64,000 bases of DNA from Porphyromonas sp. COT-239 OH1446 (GCF_000768875.1 NZ_JRAO01000010.1:188759-252758); one strand, 5' to 3'. Numbered from the stretch's first letter, positions 7,908 to 18,125 are shown. Notes: generated from the sequence alone by a model not told the origin. Program-made: numbers and translations.

Positions 7908-8927
7908 TTAGTGTGCGCTCTCGAATTGATCCAAAAATCGCTGATCGTTCTCCGAGAAGAGGCGTAGATCCTTGACTCGATACTTAAGATTGGTGATACG
8001 CTCGATCCCCATACCGAGAGCATAGCCACTATACTTATGACTATCGATACCACAGCTCTCGAGCACATTGGGGTCTACCATCCCACATCCTAAGATTTCG
8101 ACCCAGCCCGTATGTTTGCAGAAGTTGCACCCCTTGCCCGAGCAAATATTACACGAAATATCCATCTCTGCCGAAGGTTCTGTAAAGGGGAAGTAGGAGG
8201 GTCGCAAGCGAATGCGAGTCTTAGGGCCAAACATTTCCTGTGCGAAGTAGAGCAGCACCTGCTTGAGATCAGCGAAGGAGACATTCTGATCAATATAGAG
8301 AGCCTCCATTTGGTGGAAGAAGCAGTGGGCTCGGTACGAAATCGCCTCATTACGATACACACGACCAGGACAGATGATGCGGATCGGAGGCTCGCTCTGA
8401 CTCATCACACGAGACTGCACCGAAGAGGTGTGGGTGCGCAGCAGTGTCCCAGGAGCGTTGGCCACAAAGAAGGTATCTTGCATATCTCTGGCAGGATGAT
8501 CTTCGGCAAAGTTTAGCGAAGAGAAGACATGCCAGTCGTCTTCTATCTCAGGCCCTTCAGCTATAGAAAAGCCCAGTCGAGCAAAGATCGAGCAGATCTG
8601 CTCCTGGACAAGGGTGAGCGGATGGCGAGTGCCTAATGGTGCGGGGTAAGCCGTGCGACTCCAGTCAATCTCGGGAGTACGCTTGCTCTCCTGGCTCAAC
8701 GTCTCCCGAAGATGGTTGATACGCTCTTGGGCAACATCTTTGAGCTGATTGAGCAGAGCTCCGACCTTGCGTTTGTCCTCGTTAGGGAGCGAGCGAAACT
8801 CTTCGAACAATTGCCCCACCAACCCCTTTTTGCTGATATATTTAATGCGCAGCTCCTCTACCTCCTGCAGGGACTGACTCTTGAGCGACTCGATCTCCTC
8901 GAGTAGGGCTTTGATTTTCTCTTGCAT
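7908..8927 (-). CDS. pheS: Phenylalanine-tRNA ligase alpha subunit
   Basis: 339 residues from the ATG at 8927 (MQEKIKALLEEIESLKSQ), the usual PheS length; the frame stays open upstream to 9056, but the extra 43 residues are not PheS-like. It shows an N-terminal coiled coil (1-90), class II motif 2 (GRVYRNEAISYRAHCFFHQ), FTEPSAEMDI, and motif 3 GLGMGIERI in the form ALGMGIERITNLKY near the C-terminus. A cysteine-rich segment (CNICSGKGCNFC) is also present. PheT is not in the window. First gene of a probable pheS-nth unit. Confidence 0.95.
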   Translation of the reverse strand: MQEKIKALLEEIESLKSQSLQEVEELRIKYISKKGLVGQLFEEFRSLPNEDKRKVGALLNQLKDVAQERINHLRETLSQESKRTPEIDWSRTAYPAPLGTRHPLTLVQEQICSIFARLGFSIAEGPEIEDDWHVFSSLNFAEDHPARDMQDTFFVANAPGTLLRTHTSSVQSRVMSQSEPPIRIICPGRVYRNEAISYRAHCFFHQMEALYIDQNVSFADLKQVLLYFAQEMFGPKTRIRLRPSYFPFTEPSAEMDISCNICSGKGCNFCKHTGWVEILGCGMVDPNVLESCGIDSHKYSGYALGMGIERITNLKYRVKDLRLFSENDQRFLDQFESAH

Positions 8928-9194
8928 AGTTTGGGCGATTACCTGTAGATCGCAATCTATATTATATAGTGGTACTTCTTTCGTTTTGCTTTTAGTCCAT
9001 ACCTCCCCTACTCCCTTACTGAGCAATAAACTCGAGGTAGAGGGGGGCAAGGCCATGCAAAGTTAGCGAATTTCTACAAGGCTTCTTGCTGCCTTCACTC
9101 TTCAAATTACCCCAATGACATCGATCAAGTTACTATGACTGCCTCATACGCTCTCCATCTCAACATCAATAGACTCTCATATGAGGTGTTAGAT

Positions 9195-9310
9195 AGGCGG
9201 ACTGTAGAGGTCTAGATAGGACTTCGATCGAGGTATAAGTAGGATCGAATGTAAGACATAAGTAGGATCACAATGGAGATCCTATCTGAGTCTCTACAGG
9301 AGGTCTAAGA
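9195..9310 (+). repeat. 23-base degenerate repeat array (locus B)
   Basis: Units at 9195, 9218 and 9241 are exactly 23 bases. From 9264 the array turns over: AGGATC at 9264 is matched by GATCCT 14 bases later, forming an imperfect palindrome. It lies in the gap upstream of pheS, between 9057 and the receptor terminator at 9376. Confidence 0.8.
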
Positions 9311-9375
9311 AATAGTGATAGTAGAGCTATCGAGAGAGAGCAATAAATTAGGTGTCTACCTTTTCCCCACAAAGC

Positions 9376-9412
9376 ACAAGGGGCTGCTCTACTTGTTAGA
9401 GCAGCCCCTTGT
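9376..9412 (-). terminator. Terminator after the Oar-like receptor gene
   Basis: A perfect 16-bp inverted repeat (ACAAGGGGCTGCTCTA with its complement, 5-base loop), 45 bases after the stop at 9457. The plus strand has an ATTTTAAA tail and the minus strand a shorter T-rich tail. Confidence 0.7.
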
Positions 9413-9456
9413 ATTTTAAAGAGATGAACCTAAAGGCTCACACTCTGCGAAATGCC

Positions 9457-12400
9457 TTAGAAGATATACTTGATACCGATTTGGGCCTTCCAGCGAGAGT
9501 CCATATCCTGAATAGACCAAATCGTACCAGGATAGGGAGAGAACTTATACTCTTGCTTCTTCGCATTGTAAGAGAGTGGAGTCTGGGCCCATCCGGCCGA
9601 ATAGGAAATTCCCCAACCACGATTGAGTAGATTGGCCAAGTTGAGCACATCTGCATTCAACTGTAGAGTATGACGACGACCTCCGATGTTGAGATAGAAA
9701 TCCTGGGCGAAATGCAAATCAATCTTGTGCAAGAAGGGAGCGACGAAGGCATTGCGAGGAGCAAACTGACCACGATAGGCCGCAATCTGTTCGTTTGAAG
9801 TAATGAAGTCCTCGAAGGCCTGTCGATTGCTATCATCCACAAACTTCATCTTCTTTAGCTCCTCCTTCGTAGGAATGTACATCAAGTCATTGCCGCTCTC
9901 TCCATCACCGTTCATGTCGCTACGGTTATAAGCCAATGAGAAGCGAGGACCGCTCTGACCACTATAAATAAGACCAATAGTTGTGGCGAAGCTACCACCG
10001 TATTCTACTCGATAGTTCAATGTACCAACGATACGATGACGAACGTCAAAGGTTGTCAAGGCCTCTTCCATGGCATCCATACCAGCGAAAGTATAGTTAT
10101 ACTTCCAGTTAGATGAAGCTACAGAGCTCGTACCATCGATCACGCCAAAGCTCTTTCCATAGGTGTAAGCCAAAGAGGTGCTGAGGCCGAAATTGAAGTC
10201 CTTAGACAGCTGAGCAGAGATATTGTAGCTATATCCCTTGTCCGTGTTGTCGAGCAGCAAGAGGTAAGTAGCCTTGGGATCAACCTTCTTATAGAGAGGA
10301 CGCTTCATGCTGCCATGATCAAAGAACTCTCCAGAGTAAACCTGATTGAGATTGCGATAGAAAATGTTGTTGAGCGTCTTACTAAACATTCCCTCTACAG
10401 TGGCCTTAATATCACCAGGGAGCATAGCCTCCAAAGCAAGGTTTGTACGCAGAGTCTGAGGGAATTTGAAGTCTTTGCTTACCATATTCACCTCTGTATT
10501 AGGTCCTCCAGCAGGTGCAATATATTGCTTGTCAGGATCGATATTGAACTTAAAGCCTGGCACACCCTTGTTGAAATCTTTTGAATTCAAGCGTGTTCGA
10601 GAGAACTCAAAGCCCGTGTTGCTGAAGCTATTAGACAGCCAAACGAAAGGAATGCGACCAGTGAAGATCCCAACTCCTCCACGAAGCAAATACTTACGAG
10701 CCTCATCGAGGTGATAGCGGAAGCCAAAGCGAGGCGAGAGCAGAGGTGTGCTGCTGGGCATAGTGTTGTTCTGCACACCATATTTCTTGGCAATAGGCCC
10801 AGCATTGAAGTCCTTATTCTCACTAGGCTTATCGAAGAAGATAGGAACGTCGATACGTAGACCATAGGTTAGACGGAGGCGATCATTCACCTTCCAGTCA
10901 TCCTGTGCATAGAAACCAAGCTGGGCAGCACCGAAACCAGGTGCATAACGCTTAGAGCCAGTTACGCTCTCTATCGAGAAAGAGTAGTCATAGCTATCAG
11001 GCATCTTCTCATCAGAGGTGCCGATGCTTAGGAAGTCTGCCAGCGACTTGTAGACATAGGACCCATAGTTGTTTTGGATGAAGAGATTGCGGATCTTAAA
11101 GAGCTCGTTGTGTGTACCGAGCGTAAGGGTGTGATTACCAAAGTTGAGGGTCAGATTGTCCGTGATGTTGAAGATATCCTGATCCAACGCATTAGCCGAG
11201 CTGTTACGCTCTGGACCAAGATAAATATTGCTATTCCCATCAACGATCTGAATGCTAGGCATGGGACGACCTGCGACATTGCGGTGGTCACGGATGCGAT
11301 TATAACCAACACGAAGTTCGTTGGATACTGTACTGCTGAAGGTTGAGTTGAGTTCCCCTACGAATGAATGGGTCTTATTAACAAAGGTATAGCCATTGTT
11401 GAGGAAGCGAAGCGTCTGAGGGCCATTGCTGAAGACATACTTAGAGGCATCGAGGAAGCTATAGCGTAGGCTCAGACGATGACCATGAGCGACATTCCAA
11501 TCGATACGAGCCAGGGCCTTATAACTACGCGTAGGTACATCAGTGGCATCGTAGCCGCCTGCATCATAACCACCAGTGAGTTCCTTGACCTTATTAGCGA
11601 TCTGCTTAACAGTTGCCTCCTGCACCTGCTGCGTTGGCTCGCCAATGAGGTAGCGAGAGGGATAACGAGAGTCATTAAGCTCTGCATTGACGAAGAAGAA
11701 GAGCTTGTCCTTGATGATAGGCCCTCCGAGAGTAAATCCAGTAGAGTAATCGTGCTGCTCTCCTAGCTTGGTGCGGTTCTTAATGTCTGCCCCAGGCGTA
11801 GTGCCGAAGAAGTTGTGATCCTTGTAGAAGGCATAGGCAGAGCCCTTGAAACTATTCGTACCGCTCTTGGTGATAGCATTGATACCACCGCCAGTAAATC
11901 CGCTCTGACGCACGTCAAAGGGGGCAATAAGCACTTGAAGAGCATCGATTGCCTCTAGAGAGATAGGAGTAGCACCAGCCTGACCGCCATTAGTCCCAGA
12001 GCTAGCAAGGCCAAAGACATCATTGCTCACCGCTCCGTCGATTTGGAAGCTGTTGTATCTGTTGTTGCTCCCTGCGAAGCTCACAGCACCATTGCTCGAG
12101 ATGCTAGCCATTGGAGAGAGCTTAGCCACGTCGAAAAGGCTACGCTCGATGCTAGGGGTACGCTCGATAGCTTTGCGAGAGAAGTTCGTCCCTGCGCCCG
12201 TACGTCTAGCGTTGAAGGCAGAGCCTGCCGAAGCCGTAACAACCAGCTGCTGGAGAGACTGGACATCGTCCTTGAGCTGGAAGTTAAAGGTCTCAGTCTC
12301 TCCGAGAGAGAGCTGAACATCCTTCACTTGAGCCTTCTGATAGCCCACAAAACTTACCTCAATGAGGTAAGGTCCTCCAGGGCGGAGACCAACGATGGTG

Positions 12401-12606
12401 AAGTTACCCTTGGCGTTGACACTTGTACCCTGGATAGAACCAGTGGGCAAGTGCTTGACGACAACCGATGCTCCAATAAGAGCTTCCTTGGTTACGGCAT
12501 CTGTAACTGTACCCGTAACTGCGGAGGTTGTTACCTGAGCTTGAAGCCCAAATGTAGCCAAACTGACGACCAGTGCGACTGCAAACCGAAGTAGATGTTT
12601 CATCAT
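9457..12606 (-). CDS. TonB-dependent receptor, Oar-like
   Basis: A 1049-residue outer membrane protein. Residues 1-23 are a signal peptide ending LQAQ. Residues 28-115 form a carboxypeptidase-regulatory-like beta domain (AVTGTVTDAVTKEALIGASV). A plug domain follows (about 120-260, with SFQIDGAVSNDVFGL and GGGINAITKSGTN), then a long beta barrel ending in the aromatic residue of IGIKYIF, as expected for BamA-dependent insertion. Oar proteins of Bacteroidota and Myxococcus belong to this group; some are associated with protein export or adhesion and others with peptide uptake, so the ligand is unknown. It is transcribed alone, downstream of rpsP with a terminator between them. Confidence 0.9.
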   Translation of the reverse strand: MMKHLLRFAVALVVSLATFGLQAQVTTSAVTGTVTDAVTKEALIGASVVVKHLPTGSIQGTSVNAKGNFTIVGLRPGGPYLIEVSFVGYQKAQVKDVQLSLGETETFNFQLKDDVQSLQQLVVTASAGSAFNARRTGAGTNFSRKAIERTPSIERSLFDVAKLSPMASISSNGAVSFAGSNNRYNSFQIDGAVSNDVFGLASSGTNGGQAGATPISLEAIDALQVLIAPFDVRQSGFTGGGINAITKSGTNSFKGSAYAFYKDHNFFGTTPGADIKNRTKLGEQHDYSTGFTLGGPIIKDKLFFFVNAELNDSRYPSRYLIGEPTQQVQEATVKQIANKVKELTGGYDAGGYDATDVPTRSYKALARIDWNVAHGHRLSLRYSFLDASKYVFSNGPQTLRFLNNGYTFVNKTHSFVGELNSTFSSTVSNELRVGYNRIRDHRNVAGRPMPSIQIVDGNSNIYLGPERNSSANALDQDIFNITDNLTLNFGNHTLTLGTHNELFKIRNLFIQNNYGSYVYKSLADFLSIGTSDEKMPDSYDYSFSIESVTGSKRYAPGFGAAQLGFYAQDDWKVNDRLRLTYGLRIDVPIFFDKPSENKDFNAGPIAKKYGVQNNTMPSSTPLLSPRFGFRYHLDEARKYLLRGGVGIFTGRIPFVWLSNSFSNTGFEFSRTRLNSKDFNKGVPGFKFNIDPDKQYIAPAGGPNTEVNMVSKDFKFPQTLRTNLALEAMLPGDIKATVEGMFSKTLNNIFYRNLNQVYSGEFFDHGSMKRPLYKKVDPKATYLLLLDNTDKGYSYNISAQLSKDFNFGLSTSLAYTYGKSFGVIDGTSSVASSNWKYNYTFAGMDAMEEALTTFDVRHRIVGTLNYRVEYGGSFATTIGLIYSGQSGPRFSLAYNRSDMNGDGESGNDLMYIPTKEELKKMKFVDDSNRQAFEDFITSNEQIAAYRGQFAPRNAFVAPFLHKIDLHFAQDFYLNIGGRRHTLQLNADVLNLANLLNRGWGISYSAGWAQTPLSYNAKKQEYKFSPYPGTIWSIQDMDSRWKAQIGIKYIF

Positions 12607-12737
12607 AACTTTTGGTGGTTAATCATTAAGTTGATTTGAACGTGTAAGTGCTTTATCTAACTTATACTTAGAATAACTTTCGACCCCTATTTGTTCGCTC
12701 GCCAAGGGGGAAAGTCTGTCGAAGGGATAAAAAGAAT

Positions 12738-12784
12738 AAGGACGGACGCACTCCACCAAAATTGTGAAGGATGCATCCGTCCTT
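12738..12784 (-). terminator. Terminator of rpsP
   Basis: An inverted repeat AAGGACGGA(C/T)GCA with its complement, followed on the minus strand by TTATTCTTTTT. It sits 25 bases after the rpsP stop. Confidence 0.7.
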
Positions 12785-12808
12785 TATCTTCAGATCATAC
12801 AAGTCTGA

Positions 12809-13348
12809 TTATTCGGCTGTGGGCTCTTGAGCAGGAGTTTCTTCGTTAGCTTCCTGTTCAGCGGCAGCCTCAGCGGCGGCCTGAGCTTCAGCGGCCTTCT
12901 TCTCAGCTACGAGCTGAGCCTTAGCCTTGTTTGCAGCTACCTCTGCCTCGAAGGCAGCCTTAGCAGCATCCTGCTTAGCCTTGTTGATGTTAGCCTTGAG
13001 CGTACCGAGGGCATTCTCACGGCTCTGCTGCCAAGCAGAGAACTTAGCCTGGGCAGCCTGCTCATCGAAGGCACCCTTCTTCACTCCACCCTGCAGGTGC
13101 TTCATCAGCAGAACGCCCTCGTGAGAGAGGATGCTGCGAGCCGTGTCTGTGGGCTGAGCTCCGGTATTAAGCCAATACAAAGCGCGCTCGAAATTCAAAT
13201 CTACTGTGGCAGGATTGGTGTTAGGGTTATAAGTACCAATCTTCTCAATAAACTTGCCATCACGTGGCGCTCTACTGTCTGCGACAACGATCTTGTAGAA
13301 GGCGTAAGCCTTGCGACCGTGTCTTTGCAATCTGATCTTAGTTGCCAT
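12809..13348 (-). CDS. rpsP: 30S ribosomal protein S16 with long Ala/Glu tail
   Basis: 179 residues. The first 80 are canonical S16 ([20 protein letters not shown], then [21 protein letters not shown]). About 95 further residues are rich in Ala, Glu, Lys and Gln with low complexity, ending [11 protein letters not shown]. Extended S16 proteins are usual in Bacteroidota; the core binds 16S rRNA in 30S assembly, and the tail has no known role. It is not in the usual rpsP-rimM-trmD-rplS arrangement here. A good promoter lies directly upstream. Confidence 0.95.
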   Translation of the reverse strand: MATKIRLQRHGRKAYAFYKIVVADSRAPRDGKFIEKIGTYNPNTNPATVDLNFERALYWLNTGAQPTDTARSILSHEGVLLMKHLQGGVKKGAFDEQAAQAKFSAWQQSRENALGTLKANINKAKQDAAKAAFEAEVAANKAKAQLVAEKKAAEAQAAAEAAAEQEANEETPAQEPTAE

Positions 13349-13393
13349 AAATAATTTTTAAGTATTCTTGCTTGCGTAATTGCATTAGCGGTG

Positions 13394-13424
13394 CAAAGGT
13401 AGCAATATTATTGCTTCCCTGCAA
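13394..13424 (-). promoter_or_regulatory. Promoter of rpsP
   Basis: On the minus strand, TTG (13422-13424), 20 bases, then TACCTTTG (13394-13401). The start of transcription would be near 13388, about 40 bases before the ATG. Confidence 0.7.
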
Positions 13425-13451
13425 TCCCCCTGGAGCCTACCGAGAGAGGAG

Positions 13452-14882
13452 CTACTCCTTGACGTTGGGAAGCTCAAGGCCGTAGCCCTTCTTTCTATCC
13501 ATCGCCTTGAGGACGAAAGCCAGCACTAGAGCTGCGACACCGAGGCTGGCGAAGACGAGCATAGGCTGTGTATAGTTATAGAGCAGAGGATCTTCTACAC
13601 CTGGATTAGATGATCGCAGCACTGCTCCGATGACCATGGGCAGGGAGTAGAGACCGATGTTCTGTATCCAAAAGATCACGGCATAGGCAGAGCCCAGGAG
13701 GCGTTCGTCTACCAGCTTGGGCACAGAGGGCCAGAGCGAGGCGGGTACGAGGGAGAAGGAGATCCCCAGCAGCACAATGGCCCCGAGAGCCACAGGCGTA
13801 GCCAGCGATGAGCTGATATGGGGCAGGAAGGCAAAAGTCAGATGGCAGACAATCATCAGGACAGCACCGATAATGAGCATCGAAGCCCCCTTACCCCTAC
13901 GATCGAGGAAGTTCCCCAAGAATGGAGTAATGGCTGCAGCCCCTAGGGGGAACCAAAAGAAGATCATACCAGCATCCTCGGCACTGATCTGTAGGTTGCA
14001 CTGGAGCATGTTGATCGCATACTTTTGGAAGGGGAAGATAGCAGAGTAATAGAGCACACACAGCAAGGCAACGATCAAGAATGTAGGACTGGTGAAGAGC
14101 GAAACGAGATCCTTGGGCTTGAAGGGATCGTCCTTCTCCTCGTTAGAAGCTCCCACCTCTCTGTCGAGCTTACGATCCATGAAGAAGAAGGCTATGAGTG
14201 AGAGCAAGCCGATGAATACTAGGGCTGTACACAGCAGCACAGGACGAGAGATATCAATCACCCCCCCCATCCCGAGGGCCTTAGGGCCGAGCAGTACTAC
14301 GACAGCGACACCGATACGAGCGATGGCCATCTCTAGCCCCATCGCCAGGGCCATCTCGTAGCCTCTAAACCACTTAACGATAGCACGAGAGACTGTAATA
14401 CCAGCCATCTCTACACCACAACCAAAGATCATAAAGCCCACGGCTGCCATCTTGGCCGAGGCGGGCATCCCTGCATAGAAGGGGGTAATATTCCACCACT
14501 CACTGGGAAAGTTGAGGTTGTTGCTGAACCAAGCCTCGGCAGAGCTGCCAATAAAGGCTTCAGAGATCGCAAAGTACTTGACCAGAGCACCCAACACCAT
14601 CACAACGCCCGAGAGGATGGCTGTACGCCTAGCCCCGATAGTATCGAGGATGATCCCAGCGAAGATGAGGAAGAAGACAAAGACATTGAGAAACATCTCA
14701 GAGCCGGCAAAGTGGCCATAGGCACTAGGATCCCAACCTCTCAGCTCCTGCAGATTGGCCTGTAAGGGGGAGAGCACGTCCACAAACATGTAGGCAAAGA
14801 ACATGGTTGCAGACAGCAGGATAAGGGCTGCCCAGCGGTACAGGGGTTTATCCCTCATCGTCAGTTTTACTTGTTCTGTCAT
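13452..14882 (-). CDS. Major facilitator superfamily transporter
   Basis: A 476-residue inner-membrane protein with about twelve hydrophobic spans and a central cytoplasmic loop (DRKLDREVGASNEEKDDPF). The loop between spans 2 and 3 contains DTIGARRTA, the MFS motif-A position (D-x-x-GxRR). The best spans are near 15-35, 60-80, 90-110, 150-170, 215-240, 265-285, 310-330, 345-365 and 425-450. No specific subfamily is recognisable to me, so no substrate is given. It follows folC by 28 bases and ends the purA-folC-MFS unit, which hints at, but does not show, a link to nucleotide or folate metabolism. Confidence 0.82.
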   Translation of the reverse strand: MTEQVKLTMRDKPLYRWAALILLSATMFFAYMFVDVLSPLQANLQELRGWDPSAYGHFAGSEMFLNVFVFFLIFAGIILDTIGARRTAILSGVVMVLGALVKYFAISEAFIGSSAEAWFSNNLNFPSEWWNITPFYAGMPASAKMAAVGFMIFGCGVEMAGITVSRAIVKWFRGYEMALAMGLEMAIARIGVAVVVLLGPKALGMGGVIDISRPVLLCTALVFIGLLSLIAFFFMDRKLDREVGASNEEKDDPFKPKDLVSLFTSPTFLIVALLCVLYYSAIFPFQKYAINMLQCNLQISAEDAGMIFFWFPLGAAAITPFLGNFLDRRGKGASMLIIGAVLMIVCHLTFAFLPHISSSLATPVALGAIVLLGISFSLVPASLWPSVPKLVDERLLGSAYAVIFWIQNIGLYSLPMVIGAVLRSSNPGVEDPLLYNYTQPMLVFASLGVAALVLAFVLKAMDRKKGYGLELPNVKE

Positions 14883-14910
14883 AGTTTATTCTTTATTAGA
14901 TAGACAATAA

Positions 14911-16200
14911 TCATTGAATGCTCTCTAGGAGGTCAGCCACAACGAAGTTGCTCCCCCCAACGAAAATAAGGTCTCTAGAAGAGGCCGAGGCTCGAGCGGC
15001 CTCAAGGGCCTCTGCGACGCTGGAGTAGACCTCACCCTCGAGCCCCTCTTCGTGGGCCCATGCAGCCAAACGCTCTGCGGGCAGAGACCGTGGGGTACTT
15101 GCCTGGGTGAAGTAGTACTTGGGCCATCGGGGCAGAAGCTTGAGCACTGCGGCGACATCCTTGTCCGAGGCCATCCCCAGGACGAAGTGGGTATGCTCGT
15201 AGCAGTAGCGCAAGCGACGAAGCTGCTCAGCGATCTGAGCCAGGCCGGCGGCGTTGTGCCCCGTGTCGCAGACAAGGCGAGGATGCTTGGAGAGTGTCTG
15301 CCAACGACCCATCAACCCCGTGAGACGACACACCCCAGCGAAGCCCTGGGCTACGGCCGAGGGGGTGATCTCAAACTCCCCTCGCAGACACTCTAGGGCC
15401 GTCAAGATCGTACGGGTATTCTCCACCTGGGCAAGACCTGTCAGTTCGCCTCTCACGACACCCCAGTCTCGGGTCTTGTAGAGGTAGCCGACATCCATGA
15501 GGGTGGCCTCCTGGAGCGGTGCTGCCTCCTCGGCTAGGAAGAGGGGAGCACTCTGCTGCTGAGCCTTGGCCTCAAGAGCCTCCCGCACCCCCTCGCCCGA
15601 GGCGTTACCCACGACGACAGGGGTAAGAGGCTTGATGATGCCCGCCTTCTCGGCTGCGATCTGCCCTAGGGTATTGCCGAGGAATTGTGTGTGCTCGAGG
15701 CTGATATTCGTGATGATACTCAGCACGGGACGAATGATATTGGTGCTATCGAGCCGTCCGCCTAGCCCTACCTCGATGACTGCCACATCGACCTCACTGT
15801 GGCGGAAGTAGCAGAGAGCCATCATCGTCGTCAGCTCGAAGAAGGAGGGGTGGATCTGCTCCACCTCACCCCGAGCTTTCATCACAAAATCAGCGACATA
15901 GTCTTGAGTGATCATCTGGCCATTGACCCGAATACGCTCTCTAAAGTCCACTAGATGTGGAGAGGTGAAGAGCCCCACACGATAACCAGCCGACTGTAGG
16001 ATGGCAGCCAGTGTATGCGAAGTAGAGCCCTTGCCATTCGTCCCCGCTACATGGATGCAGCGATAGGATGTGTGCGGGTGATCATAGAGGGCATCTAGGG
16101 CTTCAATGTTGCCCAGGCCAGGCTTGTAAGCCTGGCCACCGATATGCTGATAGACAGGCGTTGCCTCGTAGAGATAGGCTACAGCCTCCTCGTAGGTCAT
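14911..16200 (-). CDS. folC: Folylpolyglutamate synthase / dihydrofolate synthase
   Basis: 429 residues of the Mur-ligase superfamily. The ATP-binding loop is GTNGKGST (53-60), followed by SPHLVDFRERIRVNG, the folate-site signature of FolC, and the HTQFLG segment near residue 170. The enzyme adds glutamate to dihydropteroate and to folates, in the cytoplasm. It starts six bases after the purA stop, so the two are probably translated from one message. Confidence 0.93.
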   Translation of the reverse strand: MTYEEAVAYLYEATPVYQHIGGQAYKPGLGNIEALDALYDHPHTSYRCIHVAGTNGKGSTSHTLAAILQSAGYRVGLFTSPHLVDFRERIRVNGQMITQDYVADFVMKARGEVEQIHPSFFELTTMMALCYFRHSEVDVAVIEVGLGGRLDSTNIIRPVLSIITNISLEHTQFLGNTLGQIAAEKAGIIKPLTPVVVGNASGEGVREALEAKAQQQSAPLFLAEEAAPLQEATLMDVGYLYKTRDWGVVRGELTGLAQVENTRTILTALECLRGEFEITPSAVAQGFAGVCRLTGLMGRWQTLSKHPRLVCDTGHNAAGLAQIAEQLRRLRYCYEHTHFVLGMASDKDVAAVLKLLPRWPKYYFTQASTPRSLPAERLAAWAHEEGLEGEVYSSVAEALEAARASASSRDLIFVGGSNFVVADLLESIQ

Positions 16201-16206
16201 AGGTGC

Positions 16207-17481
16207 TTAGAGTGTGCCTCGGATGATTGTTTGGTCTCGGTCTGGGCCTACAGAGATGAGGGCGATGGGCACGCCGATCTCCCCCTCGATGAAGGCAATA
16301 TACTCTCGCAGAGCAGCCGGGAGCTCCTCCTCATGGCTCATCTTCGAGGTATCTTGCCCCCAGCCCTTGAAGCTCTTATAGACGGGACGATAGCTCTCAT
16401 TGAGCTCATAGGGGAACTCACTAGAGACCCTACCCTCATGCTCATAGCCGACACAAACCTTGATCTCCTCGAAGGTGTCCATGACGTCGCTCTTCATCAT
16501 CATGAGCTTCGTAACCCCATTGATCATTACTGTATAGCGAAGAGCTACAAGGTCTAGCCATCCACAGCGACGCTTACGCCCTGTTACAGAGCCGAACTCA
16601 TGCCCTAGGCGGCAGAGCTCGTCCTCTGTCTGGTCGAAGAGCTCTGTGGGGAAGGGGCCTGCCCCCACTCGGGTGCAATAGGCCTTGAAGATCCCATAGA
16701 CCTGGCCAATGCTGCTGGGAGCAACACCCAGACCTGTGCAGCAGCCTGCACAGATCGTATTGCTAGAGGTTACGAAGGGGTAAGAGCCGAAGTCAATATC
16801 CAGCAAAGAGCCCTGTGCTCCCTCGGCCAAGACGGTCTTGCCCTCTCGGAGGCTATTGTTAATAAGCCATTCACTATCGACAAAAGTGAAGGCCTTGAGC
16901 TGCTCTACGGCCTCGAGCCATGCACGCTCTAGCTCCTCCAGATTGCCTAGGGGGAAGTCCATAGCTTTGAGCATACCGAGATGTCTCTGCTTGGCCTGCT
17001 CGTACTTGTTCAGGAAGTCATACTCTATATCCCCGACACGTAGGCCATAGCGGCCGATCTTGTCCGTATAGGTAGGACCAATGCCCTTGCCCGTCGTGCC
17101 GACCTTGGCATCTCCCTTGGCGGCTTCGTTGGCTGCATCCAGCAAGCGATGTGTGGGTAGAATCAGATGTGCCTTGCGAGAGATAACGAGACGAGTAGTC
17201 AGATCGTGTCCACTACGCGAGAGAGCCGTAGCTTCGTCGACAAAGAGAATTGGGTCTAGGACAACCCCATTACCAATCACGTTGAGCTTATCCCCCTGGA
17301 AGATACCTGAGGGGATCGAACGCAATACATACTTCTCTCCGTCAAACTCTAGCGTATGCCCTGCATTAGGTCCACCCTGGAAGCGAGCGACGAGGTCATA
17401 CCGAGGGGTCAATACATCTACGATCTTACCCTTACCTTCGTCTCCCCACTGCAAACCCAGCAGTACGTCTATTCTTTTCAT
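16207..17481 (-). CDS. purA: Adenylosuccinate synthetase
   Basis: 424 residues. The N-terminus carries the GTP-binding GDEGKGK (13-19) with the catalytic aspartate, followed by GPNAGHT with the catalytic histidine. GTTGKGIGPTYTDK (near 128) and the GSVTGRKRRCGW segment are diagnostic. It joins IMP and aspartate using GTP, the first committed step to AMP. First gene of purA-folC-MFS. TATATTTG on the minus strand (17555-17562) is a likely -7 box; no convincing -33 partner was found. Confidence 0.95.
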   Translation of the reverse strand: MKRIDVLLGLQWGDEGKGKIVDVLTPRYDLVARFQGGPNAGHTLEFDGEKYVLRSIPSGIFQGDKLNVIGNGVVLDPILFVDEATALSRSGHDLTTRLVISRKAHLILPTHRLLDAANEAAKGDAKVGTTGKGIGPTYTDKIGRYGLRVGDIEYDFLNKYEQAKQRHLGMLKAMDFPLGNLEELERAWLEAVEQLKAFTFVDSEWLINNSLREGKTVLAEGAQGSLLDIDFGSYPFVTSSNTICAGCCTGLGVAPSSIGQVYGIFKAYCTRVGAGPFPTELFDQTEDELCRLGHEFGSVTGRKRRCGWLDLVALRYTVMINGVTKLMMMKSDVMDTFEEIKVCVGYEHEGRVSSEFPYELNESYRPVYKSFKGWGQDTSKMSHEEELPAALREYIAFIEGEIGVPIALISVGPDRDQTIIRGTL

Positions 17482-17824
17482 GTCTTATATCATAAGAATT
17501 GATAATCATTATCTAAGTATGGCCCGCCGCAAGCTCGGCTCGGACAAGCATCTGCAAATATAACTGATTTTGCACAGAGTACCCCGTCCAAAAGAATAAA
17601 GCTGAGCGGTTAAAATGTCTTCACCGAGAGGGTTTCCTCGATAACAAGATTTCAAAGTCTCCCCTTCGCCCCCCTCTAAGCCCTAGTCAGATGCTGGCCT
17701 CTCGCCCCCCCCATCTAACGAGCGAAGGCTCTCTCGAGGCCTCCTCCACCCCTACGATAGCCTCCAGTCCGAGGCCCTATACCCCACTCAATAGCTATCC
17801 CGATGGGGCCTCGAGGGAGGTATC

Positions 17825-17970
17825 AGGAGGAGTTCCATTTCGTTCCTACTTATATCACAATTGAAGTATAGATAGGATCGCAAGTGAGACTCAAGTAGAA
17901 GCTCCGCCTCGATCCTATCTATACTTCGATCGAGGCCCTACTTGTACCTCCATCCAGTGTCTAGAGAGAT
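17825..17970. repeat. 23-base repeat array with strand inversions (locus C)
   Basis: Copies of the unit occur in both orientations: TATAGAT followed by AGGATCGC at 17867-17881, then from about 17911 the complement (GATCCTATCTATACTTCGAT and GAGGCCCTACTTG). The 716-base gap between purA and lpdA otherwise holds a likely purA -7 box, the lpdA terminator, and no gene I can support. Confidence 0.7.
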
Positions 17971-18084
17971 CTCCGCCGAGGTCTTGCGAGCACCTCAGAC
18001 GGTTACTATCGAGGCCTCAGCGGAGCAGCTATACGGAGGCAAGCCATAGACTGCTCGGGGGCTAAGAGTATGGGCACAACAAAA

Positions 18085-18125
18085 CCCATCCACGATGAGC
18101 CTCGAGAGTCTTCATCGTGGATGGG
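18085..18125 (-). terminator. Terminator of lpdA
   Basis: A perfect 14-bp inverted repeat (CCCATCCACGATGA), 13-base loop, followed on the minus strand by TTTTGTTG. It lies 73 bases after the lpdA stop. Confidence 0.72.

Noticed and set aside
12043-12594. 183-residue plus-strand frame antisense to the Oar-like receptor
   Set aside because: It is a shadow of the receptor's codon use; composition is unusual and no start signals precede it.
12827-13354. 175-residue plus-strand frame antisense to rpsP
   Set aside because: It mirrors the Ala/Glu-rich tail as Ser/Leu; rpsP is certain.
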